Assembly (NCBI RefSeq): GCF_041146795.1 | Contig: NC_135184.1 | Span: 2,753,967 to 2,817,966, forward strand | From: Maylandia zebra | Taxonomy: Eukaryota > Chordata > Actinopteri > Cichliformes > Cichlidae | Length of the DNA: 64,000 nucleotides | Reading direction: 5' to 3' | In this document: positions 55,138 to 64,000 of the stretch, in pieces | Position numbering within the stretch: position 1 is the first letter of the stretch | Layout of the letters: each line of letters starts with the position of its first letter | Notes under the pieces: model-generated | What the model was told of the DNA's origin: nothing | The model's input: only the letters and a program-made list of their open reading frames with translations | Database searches by the model: none | Position numbers and translations under genes: made by a program

Positions 55138-56802
55138 CTAAGCATTAACATCAAGTGATTCTTGATGACGCAGGAGTTTCTTGCCTTGCTCTATTTTAGC
55201 CATTGTCTCTGCTTTTTCCTTCATGGACCTCAGAGACTGAACTCGTTGCTTCCAGCCTGGTTTGCCCTCAGATTTCTCTCCTTCAATAAGCATGTCGATG
55301 TACTCTGGAGTGGACAGAGGGTTTGGCTTCAGTGCTATCTCTTTGAGTCTGTTCAGACACTTGGAAGATCTCTCCATCAGTTTCACTACGTCAGCCTGCA
55401 AACTTTTATACTCAGCATTCAGTTTATCAATCACTTTCTGAACAGTCATCTTCTCTCCTGTGGCTTCCCGATACTTTTCTTCCAGCTCCTTTATTGTTCT
55501 TTTCTCTTTAACATCTTCATAGCCCCATTTGTACTTCTGGTTAAAGTGTACATTCCAAATACATTTTCCTGGACATTGAGTACAATATCCATCTGGCCCC
55601 ATTGCTCCACAGCTCCTTTTATCTGCATCATTTGCATAGGCACAAGGGTAGTGGCAGGTGACATGACACTGCTGACAGTTGGTGATGTAGTTTCCAGAGC
55701 CAGAAATGTCCTCCTGAACAGGCTTTTTGACAGTAACTTCAAATTCAAAGTTCTCATTTCTGCTGATCTCTGCTTCATATTCTTTAAGTTTTTCCCTCGT
55801 CTCTTTTATCTCCTCAAGCTTGGCTAACCCAAGTTTCACCTGCTCCTGCAGATTCTCAACTGAAATCTCGAGCTGCTTTCTTTCTCTGAGGACTTCCTTT
55901 GTCAGTGTCAAGCTTTTAGTTTCTATTTTATTCAGAGTGGCAAAAAACCTTTTCATGCTTTTTGTCCCCATCTCCCAAAACATCTGATCAAAGCCTCCTT
56001 CATCATCATCATCACTCATTCTGTCTCCTTCAGCTGATTTGTTATTTGCAAACAGCGCTGAGTTATTGAATTTGAAGTGAACCGGCAGCCCGTCTTTTGT
56101 TTTAGGACATGGGACTCCTGCAGCATTGATCGCCTCGAGAACTGGAGGTCGCTGACCGTCTGCAAATGTCACCACAATGCTGATGTTTTCTGCCACATCT
56201 TTGCCAAAGATTGAGAGCACTGAATCAAACACATATTTTTGTGTTGGTGTGAGTCGTGCTAAAGCAGCCTGAGCTACAAAACACACAGCATCGATGTCAC
56301 TGACACCATGTGAGGAAGTGAAGAGATTACGTAGCTGCTCTACGATCTCTCTGTCTCTTTCTATGCCTCTTGTATCTCCAAAGCCTGGAGTGTCCACAAT
56401 GATCAGAGAGAACGGGATTTGAAATCCCTCCTGGTGGTTGATTTTGTACACAGCGACTTCAGAGGTCTGACTGTGAGCTTGTGATGTTGACTGAGTTTCA
56501 TTCACCAAGTTAAAGCGATATGGATCCTCCCATTTAACACCTAAAATGTAATTGATCATCCCGTTGATGAGAGTTGTCTTCCCAGCACCGGTTGCTCCAA
56601 GAACCATTATGGTGCGATTAGGTTTACTGGACTCTTCTCCGAAACTAAAACTCTTGCATCCATCGACATTGAATTTATCATTTTTTAGGGGAATGACATA
56701 AACCGGGAGATGTCCTGAATGTGATTCCAGCAGTTTGCTGATCTTTTTAACAGCATCTGAAAGCTTTATGGGGCTTTTTTCTCCCTTAAAGCGTCTGAAC
56801 AT
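55138..56802 (-). CDS. P-loop GTPase with Cys-rich domain, copy 2 (554 residues)
   Basis: Full-length copy starting at ATG 56802. G1 GATGAGKT (69-76), G3 DTPGFGDTRG (137-146), G4-like TFAD (212-215), an acidic linker (264-268), a coiled coil (about 290-350), a Cys-rich block with Cys 376, 379, 383, 387, 398, 407, 410 and 414, and a second helical region to the end. The Cys spacing could bind zinc, but this is inference. The G-domain nucleotides are almost identical to copy 1, whereas the N-terminus, the acidic linker and the extreme C-terminus differ, suggesting tandem duplication with partial conversion. Family position is septin/AIG1-like; biochemical role unknown. Confidence 0.8.
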   Translation of the reverse strand: MFRRFKGEKSPIKLSDAVKKISKLLESHSGHLPVYVIPLKNDKFNVDGCKSFSFGEESSKPNRTIMVLGATGAGKTTLINGMINYILGVKWEDPYRFNLVNETQSTSQAHSQTSEVAVYKINHQEGFQIPFSLIIVDTPGFGDTRGIERDREIVEQLRNLFTSSHGVSDIDAVCFVAQAALARLTPTQKYVFDSVLSIFGKDVAENISIVVTFADGQRPPVLEAINAAGVPCPKTKDGLPVHFKFNNSALFANNKSAEGDRMSDDDDEGGFDQMFWEMGTKSMKRFFATLNKIETKSLTLTKEVLRERKQLEISVENLQEQVKLGLAKLEEIKETREKLKEYEAEISRNENFEFEVTVKKPVQEDISGSGNYITNCQQCHVTCHYPCAYANDADKRSCGAMGPDGYCTQCPGKCIWNVHFNQKYKWGYEDVKEKRTIKELEEKYREATGEKMTVQKVIDKLNAEYKSLQADVVKLMERSSKCLNRLKEIALKPNPLSTPEYIDMLIEGEKSEGKPGWKQRVQSLRSMKEKAETMAKIEQGKKLLRHQESLDVNA

Positions 56803-57878
56803 TCTCGTTTTGTTTTATATTAATTACTAAAGTTACTATGAAGACGTTGATCTTTCGTTGATCTTTCTCGCTCTGTGCAGTCAGCATCAATATCTTCTGC
56901 TCTGGAGGTGTTGTTCAGGCCCAAATCTGAAGAAATATGAAAAGTACAAAATATAAATACACAGAATTAGAGTCATCAAGTTTAAATAGGAATGATCTGT
57001 GCTTAACAATGACTGTGTATCTTAAGTGAGGGAAGACATTATATCGATATTGAGGGAATGGCATTCTGCTCTATCGCTGTACTCATGGAGATGTCGAAGA
57101 AAAAAACGATCTATTTTTTTTTTATGTAGAATTGTCGCCTTAGATCCTTAAATTAGCTTAAAATGGCTAAACTACACAAAAACCACCACATTTTATTCTA
57201 AGCCCAAAAATTATCCCCACTGAAAATAAAATCTTATGTTAAGATTTTAGTTTGGACTACTCACTTTCAGTTTTAAATTTATATATTATTCTTTAATGTG
57301 GTGTGACTTTTACCATTCAAAGCATGCAGTAAAATTTTACTTTTGTCTGTTTTCTGCAAGGGTGCTTTGCTAATGAAAAGATAAGTTTGGGCCATTATTG
57401 CTGTTAGATAATGGAGTGTGTGTGCACGCGTGTGTGTTTGTGTGTGTGGGTGTGTGTCCTCAAGTCCTTTCTCCTATAAGGCCACACACTGGGGGTGTCC
57501 AAATTCATAGGCTGCATCCTCCTGAGGCCGCATTTGTAGGCCGATTACGTCACAGCGATGCGACGAAGGCTGTCCAAATTTGTACACTCCTCCAAATGTG
57601 TCCTACTTTTCCCCAGATTTGAAGGATGGGTCGGGTGTATCCTTCGTGGCCCACCATGTCCCAGAATTCATAGCGCAGCCCAGCCAATTCCAGTTTCCAA
57701 CAATGGCGGCAGCTACTTAGTTTTAATATTACTCTTATTACTCTTTCTGGGTCACAAAATACACTTTTAGGATATTTTCAGGTGAGAATGTAGCTGTGTA
57801 AACTTCAAATATTTGCTCGGTTTATCAAGATATCACGTTTGCAAAAGTGCTCCGATGTTTTTGGAGACGTCTGTTACC

Positions 57879-59210
57879 TATGGGCTCAAATTGTGGTCAT
57901 AAATATTTTGTACTTGTAAATCAGGATTTGTGTGTGTAAAGAATTTGTGTGTGGACTTAGCAAAAAAATACGTGTGAAACTCTGCACTCAAGTTTCAAGT
58001 TTCAAGTATGAATTTTGACCCTATTTTTCTTCGTTTCATCTGATTGGCCAATGTCATGTCAATCACAAATTTAACAATCCAATCAGAGAACAGATAGGTT
58101 TGGCTATTGGAGGGGTGCTTTATGGAGCTTCAGGTCCTTGAAGGGAATAAATGCCCTTTACATGCCAGCCCAGCGTTTTCCTTCATCACCAGGAAGGAAA
58201 ACAGTCTGTGGTCGTCCGAGTTTGGTGATTTTTGTGTCACAGGACTACGTGTTTAATACAGGGACCTCCAGAGCCTTTTCAACAGCGCTGCGGACCTGGG
58301 GGGGGGGGGCAGTGTTGTGGAAATGACACAGTCTTCACTAGTGGGGATAGTTACAAAGCTTTCTTCGTTGTGAATTAGCGATACATGTTTTTATTGAACA
58401 TTTGAAGATAAAAAAAACAGAAACTCTTGTAGAGGACATAAAGTCAGAGATGGAAACGACAAGGAGCAGGAATTATTGATTTTTAATGTCACAATTCCAA
58501 CCCTGCTCCTTTATCCGTTCTTCGAACGGCAAAAGTGATCCGAAATAGGCACTCTGGTGGAGTTACTTTGTGTGTGTGTTTATAAGTAGTTTTAAACCTT
58601 GTGATCCACAAAACAGCATAACAGTGAAAGAAGAACTGACTGTGTTACAGTCAGAGCAGGAGCAGCAGCTTCGCTCATGCACGATTCATTTGCAGTTTGG
58701 ACGCACAGGTGTGAACATCTCCTGCAGCTGGGGGAGGACTATCCTCCGCCCGTGAGCACTTTAGCACGGGTGAGGTGCCCACGGCAGCACCGCTGCTTGT
58801 TGAGAGTAAGAGCAACACGCGCTTTCACGTCAAAAAGTCGTCATAAATAAGTCTCCAATAACACCAGAAAAAGTCGCCAGATTTGTTGCTGGTCGCTTTT
58901 TAGAAAAAAAGTCGCTAAGGAGGTCTGAAAAGTCGCTCAATATAGCGACAAAGTCGCTAAGTTGGCAACACTGCCTGCAGTTCAAAAAGCGCCCCCCAAA
59001 CAGCCAAACCCATCTGTTAAATTAGTGATTGACATGACATTGACCAATCAGCTGAAAGGAAGAAAAATAGGGTCAAAATTCATACTTGTAACTTGAAACT
59101 TGAGTGCAGAGTTTCACACGTATTTTTTGGTCCACACACAAATTCTTTTTACACATACAAATCCTGATTTACAAGTACAAAATATTTATGACCACAATTT
59201 GAGCCCATAG
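57879..59210. mobile_element. Nested fold-back element with about 240-bp inverted arms
   Basis: Arms at about 57879-58128 and 58980-59210 are inverted copies (TATGGGCTCAAATTGTGGTC and its complement). GTTACC occurs directly at both borders (57873-57878 and 59211-59216), suggesting a 6-bp duplication. The centre is non-coding and contains a further fragment near 58850-58975. Confidence 0.75.
58850..58975. repeat. Short repeat rich in AAGTCGCT, ending TTGGCAACACTG
   Basis: Several AAGTCGCT units and a terminus CTAAGTTGGCAACACTG resemble the end of a fish hAT element (reverse: CAGTGTTGCCAACTTAGCG). It lies inside the nested element above. Confidence 0.45.
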
Positions 59211-59662
59211 TTACCCACCAGCTCGATAGCTAGCCGGGGGTATAACTGCGAACTCCCGGCACATCGTTTTCAGATCTCCGCGGTCTTTCTCTACTCAGGT
59301 TAAACATGACATATAGGTCACTTAGATAACTTAAAAATGTTATTGTTTGGCTTTTTTCAGTGTTTTATTTGTTCGTAAGTAAATCGCTTTGGCTGAGATT
59401 ACAGCTGAATAAACGTCAAACAGAAAACTGATTAAACAGAAGTGTGAGACGATAAAACATTTACGCCAGTGCCCTGTTATATTTTACATAGCAAGGAGCA
59501 GATGGCTGATTTTATTAAACTCCTCCGAGACAGCTGGTGATGCAAAACTGAAGGCTAGACTGTTCAATTTCACAGCAGCTCACTTCGGAGGACCCGGCCC
59601 ACATAGACCATGAAGGCTGGGTCCTCAGGAGGATGCAGGCTATGAATTTGGACACCCCCACT

Positions 59663-61361
59663 GTTTTGTAAACTAATTCAGTAACTAATTTAATAACAAA
59701 AAAGATGACTAACCTTTCAGAGCTTCTAACATATCTCTGTTGCAAGAACCAAAACAAAATTTTTGTTCTCGTTCAGCTATGCAGCTGTACTGCAGCCATG
59801 GGTAGAAATATGCGCAGTAGTGGAGGAGCAGTCACTATGGAGATGGCAAGACTTTACAGCACACAGGAGGCTGAGTGTGAGTGTGAAGACACACAGAGGA
59901 AGCCTCAGAGGTAGAAACAGACCAGCTGGAGTCGAACTCGGACTCATCTGAAGCTGAGAGTGGGGAGGAGCTGGTTGAAGCAGTTACAGGATGGACTTCT
60001 CCATCTCCATATTTTGGTCTCCTACAGAGACTGCAACGCTCTCCTACGTCCCACCAGCCAGAGGTTTGATTCTGGGACCTACACACCATGCCAACAACTG
60101 TGCACTGCTGCCCATGGATGAAATCCTACAGCAACTGTGGCCATGACAAACCTGTATGCAGTGGCTTATGTGGAACTGCAGTTTTATGTAGCAATGCTCA
60201 TAGTCAATTTAAATCTGCAGGGTGCTGCAGCCTCTGCTCCACCTGAGTCAGACTCTTATTTGTGTTTCAGATTGAAGTAGTTTTAAAAGACCGAGTTGGT
60301 TAAAGTGAAGAAAAAAAATGTTACTATATATTATTTTTACAGCGGTTTTGGGAGCTATCATTTTTGTACTTAGGATCTTTAAAAAAAATCTGACATTATA
60401 GAAAAAATAACACTATTGTTACCTGGCTGTGACGATAAAACCAGCTCAGTTGTGATATTGCTTCCTGGGGTCCTTGAATGGCATATGTACTTGGCTGTGA
60501 TGACAAGTTGAAGGTGAGGCTGGAGCAGGTGTGGCCTATCAGAAAAAATGCAATATCAGGTATTACCAGAGCTACTGGTTGGTAAAGGCTGTGTCATCTC
60601 TATTTACTCAAAAAGACGTTTTTTTTAAAACAGTTTTATTGCAATGATAATTAGCACCATGTGCTAGACCCAACATAGAGATCTAGTTGGACAGAAGTTT
60701 GAGGCCAGCCCAGTCTCTGGTGAGGCCGAGGGCAGAGTTACAGTCTCTGAATGGGACGCACCAACGAGGAATCAAAGACACATTCTTGTAAAGTGGCTCA
60801 TTAACAAAAAATACAGCGGCCAGCTTAGAAACACAAACTTCAGGAGCAGACTCTTGCTGACTTCAAAGGAGGCAAAGGAGCGAGCCAGGTCCCTGGCTTG
60901 TAGTTCCTCTTTAACATCAGTGCTGGTCAAAACAGAGGTCTCAGGAAACTGGAGTAATAAAAGAGTTCCTCTATTAAAGTAGATATGCTGTTAAGTCCAA
61001 TGTACAATGAGCTCTCCAAGCCGGGAGACTGACAGACCTTAGGCATCCTACTCAAATCCTCTCAAACAAACTAGAGTCTGCTGGGTCGATGGTGGTCATG
61101 TCTTTCTGTCAAGGCAGCCCGTGTAGCAGGCACCGATTTGCAGGAGTCAGATTAGACTGATTGCATTGGCTAATTGTGCAGCTCCTCGGCCAAAGGTGGA
61201 AAAATCATTTTCTGTCCAGTGAACCACCTGTCACCTGACTCAAACAGGCTCTCGTCCACACTGTTCTTATTTTTAAAGTGCTCTCCAAACAAACATTACT
61301 ATTAACAGCTGGATTTTCCTGTTTGAGTGCAGCTAGCCAAACGCCGCATACCTACTTACTG
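59663..61361. other. Intergenic, no gene recognised
   Basis: One plus-strand stretch at about 59885-60075 is open and reads an acidic, Ser/Glu-rich sequence without domain or splice support. The rest appears unique or old repeat. Confidence 0.4.
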
Positions 61362-61369
61362 CTAAAGAG

Positions 61370-61709
61370 TAGTGATGTGTGATACCACTGATTTCGATGT
61401 ATTTTACGTCCACATGTGACTCCGTTTACGCTCAGCCATTGTTGTGAGTGCGCACGCCAGCAGGGGCTGCGACACAATTATACAGCCGTATTTCGCACAC
61501 GACTATAAATGATGGAAGAGGAAGTAGTTCCTTCCAATTTAGATGATCCGAATGTTATACTTTCTTTCCACTGCGTTCCTGTAAATGAAAAATTACAAAT
61601 TTACCCCAAAGTACTAAAATATCGATATTTTAATATGAGAATCGATTCTAGAACATAAATTACTAGTATCGGAAGAATCGATATTTCAATATCGATCCGC
61701 ACATCACTA
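61370..61709. mobile_element. hAT MITE with perfect 8-bp duplication
   Basis: Ends TAGTGATGTGTGATA and GCACATCACTA are inverted; CTAAAGAG flanks both sides (61362-61369 and 61710-61717). 340 bases, non-coding, with AATCGATATT-type internal inverted motifs. Confidence 0.85.
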
Positions 61710-61994
61710 CTAAAGAGACATGAAAGTAAAAGTGGACAGTCTATCGTTTCTTTCTTAGCATAAAACTTATTGTTTCAGCCAGGAGCAGCATGTAAGTGAT
61801 CCCCTTAGACTGATTTTTACTTTTAATGTCCTTATTTTCCTCTGAGTTATCGATTCTGTCACTGGCCTTTATATGTGTAGCATTTCATGTCCCCATTAAT
61901 GTTATTGTTATTGGTGACACTATGATGATGATGATTATTATTATTGATTGTATCATTATTATCAATTAGATCCTTATTTTGATCTGCATATGTA

Positions 61995-62080
61995 TATGTG
62001 TGTGCGCGTGTGTGTGTGCGCGTGTGTGGGTGTGCGTGTGTGTGCATGTGTGTGTGTGGGTGTGTGCGCGCGTGTGCGTG

Positions 62081-62123
<43 letters not shown>

Positions 62124-62124
62124 A

Positions 62125-62155
<31 letters not shown>

Positions 62156-62217
62156 CAAAGTGCTTCCACGCAGTGTACCAGGGGTATGGAGAAAAGTTGT
62201 CGTACCATAGGCATGAG

Positions 62218-62259
<42 letters not shown>

Positions 62260-62262
62260 TTA
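61995..62262. repeat. Interrupted (TG)n tract
   Basis: Two TG-rich blocks (about 61998-62152 and 62219-62258) with CG and GG interruptions, including runs such as GTGTGCGCGCGTGTGCG that could adopt Z-DNA. Confidence 0.92.
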
Positions 62263-62333
62263 TATGTGGAAAGGAAAATATGTAAACATGAATATGCTGC
62301 AATAGAACTAAAGTATCCACTTATAACCACGAG

Positions 62334-63338
62334 TAGGGATGGGTATCGTTTAGGTTTTATCCGATACCGGTGCCAAATCGGTACTTTTGAAACGGTGCCG
62401 GTGCTCAAACCGGTGCTTAAAGAATGGAGAACACAAAATTGGTCCAAAAACCTCTCATGTTCAGCAGTTTTTTTGTAAAAAGATAACAATGTTAGCCTTT
62501 TCTGCAGCTATGGGGCATATATGGTATCACTCTTGGCTGGAAGCTTAAACAATGGAAAAAACACAAACTTTGTCCTAAACCTCTCATGTTTAACTGTTTT
62601 CCACTTTTTCTTTGGTCATTTTAGCCTTTTTAGCCAGGGTGAAGGGAGTATCTGCCATCAAACAAGAAGACAGCCGCATGTAGCTATGATGATGTTTGCT
62701 AGTTCACCTTACATGCATTAATGTAATAACGTGGTTAGCCTACTCAGCGTAAATTACACACGAACAACATTAAGCTACTCACGCAGAGAAGAACGGCTGC
62801 TGCTGCATCATCATCCTCATCATTTCTGCTACACTGGCAGGGCTAGGGGCCAGGACTCTCCTCTTCGGGTTTTTGGGGATGTTGCATAACAGGCAACCCA
62901 CCCGCAGTAGATGTGCTCGGTGTGAGGTCTCGCAGCAAGCTATCAAATAGGGCGCATTTCTGGGCTTTTAAAAAAAACGCTATGCGTCGCCAGGTGTTTC
63001 ATCGGATTCGATGTGTTACCTCCTTTGACAGTATCACAGTATCAGCTTAAAGCACTTGTTGCTGCTGAGTTTGCATCTTTTGCTGTGAAGTACAGCCAGA
63101 CTTTTGACCGCTTCGCCTTGGACATTTTTAATCTGTAGCTCTGCTCTAAAAGAACGTACGTACCTGGCCCCGCTAACTATTCTCGGAAACTAAAATGATT
63201 GGCTAGAAGTGTATCACAGCTCAGGAAAAAAAAGCACCGAAATAAAGCACCGAAACGTGCGCTGCTTTTCGGTCTGGTTACTACCGTTTATGTCAGAACC
63301 GGTGCCATCATGGCACCGGACACCGGTACCCATCCCTA
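62334..63338. mobile_element. hAT-type non-autonomous element with perfect 8-bp duplication
   Basis: Begins TAGGGATGGGTATCG and ends GGTACCCATCCCTA; ACCACGAG flanks both sides (62326-62333 and 63339-63346). Subterminal CCGGTGCC/GGCACCGG motifs are repeated at both ends. 1005 bases, no transposase. Confidence 0.9.
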
Positions 63339-63346
63339 ACCACGAG

Positions 63347-64000
63347 TGTCTTGTAATGTCTGTTTAAAACGTGCCTGGCAGCACATGGTACATAGTCATT
63401 TGTATTGTAATTTAACCTGAAACCTCTGAATGTAATAATTTTATAAGCAGATTTTCCACATGCAGATCAGTGAAGTTCCTGCCTCTGTAAGATTAAAAGT
63501 GTACAGAAACAAGCAGCACTGGCATTGTTTTCATTTTGAATATTTAATGTTTAAACTTTTACGTGGGTAGTACATTTCTAACCAAACTTAACTTCATGCT
63601 AGTGCATTATGTCATAAGCTAACATCATCAGTTGTCACCTTTCAGTCTAACTCTGTCCTGTCTGAAAAACCCATCAGATTCATTTATCATTAGGATTCCT
63701 TTTAGTTTTGATTATCACAAGATTACAGAACACAAAATGGAGTGAAAATAAAATATTTATTACATTAAATTTTAACAAAAATCTTATAAGTTATAAAGCT
63801 TGTAATTACTGTAGCATGCAATGTTAAAAGAAAACCTATCCAAACAATACAAACTTTACATAAACCTTGTGTTGATCTTAACCTCCACTGGCACGTGGTG
63901 CTCAGGCACCCCTTACCATATCAATAGCCCCTTTTTCAGTTTATACAACTCAATAACAGATAAACAGTAAAATAACCCCTCAGTTTATTTGTCAACTTAC
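63347..64000. other. Right edge, no gene recognised
   Basis: AT-rich sequence with several TTTATT/AATAAA motifs and no convincing exon. Confidence 0.4.

Larger units (their letters stand above)
57491..59659. mobile_element. Harbinger-like non-autonomous DNA transposon
   Basis: Inverted ends GGGGGTGTCCAAATTCATAG (left) and its near-complement at the right, flanked by ACT on both sides (57488-57490 and 59660-59662). A 3-bp duplication suits PIF/Harbinger. No transposase is visible. A second fold-back element (57879-59210) is inserted within it. Confidence 0.75.

Noticed and set aside
59885-60075. Acidic Ser/Glu-rich plus-strand frame
   Set aside because: Low-complexity composition, no start, no splice context and no known domain.
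1-64000. CRISPR array, operon or bacterial origin
   Set aside because: Introns, SINEs and microsatellites show a vertebrate genome; no regularly spaced short repeats with unique spacers were seen.

Overview
This is a vertebrate nuclear window, almost certainly from a teleost fish and possibly a cichlid. The evidence is multi-exon genes with GT-AG introns whose proteins read as fish orthologues (an otolin-like otolith collagen, rod S-arrestin, claudin-15, an IL-20 receptor beta-type chain), a tRNA-derived SINE, long CA/TG microsatellites and many hAT- or Harbinger-like elements with clear target-site duplications. The cichlid assignment is only an impression from the SINE and repeat style.

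Layout. 1-1.4 kb: no gene seen. 1.45-5.0 kb (+): otolin-1-like gene with a TATA box, one upstream exon and four coding exons ending in a C1q domain. 5.0-8.0 kb: gene-poor. 8.85-19.53 kb (-): a complete rod S-arrestin gene (sag), 15 coding exons and 398 codons, including a 10-nt and a 15-nt micro-exon, with photoreceptor-type promoter motifs. 20.2-21.2 kb: SINE and a TG repeat. 21.7-30.95 kb: a complex mobile-element block. A nearly perfect inverted repeat (arms about 1.62 and 1.76 kb) flanks a MULE-like DDE transposase reading frame, followed in the same frame by a USP/C19-type cysteine-protease domain; one TGA codon separates the two. 31.88-35.99 kb (-): claudin-15-like gene, five coding exons. 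40.39-47.73 kb (+): class II cytokine receptor of IL20RB/CRFB16 type, seven coding exons. 50.46-52.11 and 55.14-56.80 kb (-): a tandem pair of intronless-looking P-loop GTPase genes with a cysteine-rich domain; the first has an in-frame stop. 57.5-63.3 kb: several well-bounded non-autonomous DNA transposons, some nested, and TG repeats.

The host genes do not form a pathway: otolith matrix, phototransduction shut-off, paracellular ion permeability, IL-20-family cytokine reception and GTPases of unknown role are simply neighbours. The most unusual object is the transposase plus deubiquitinase-like reading frame (25095-28022) within the large palindrome. Exon structures were assembled by hand from splice sites and reading frame; the sag, claudin and receptor models all close in frame.
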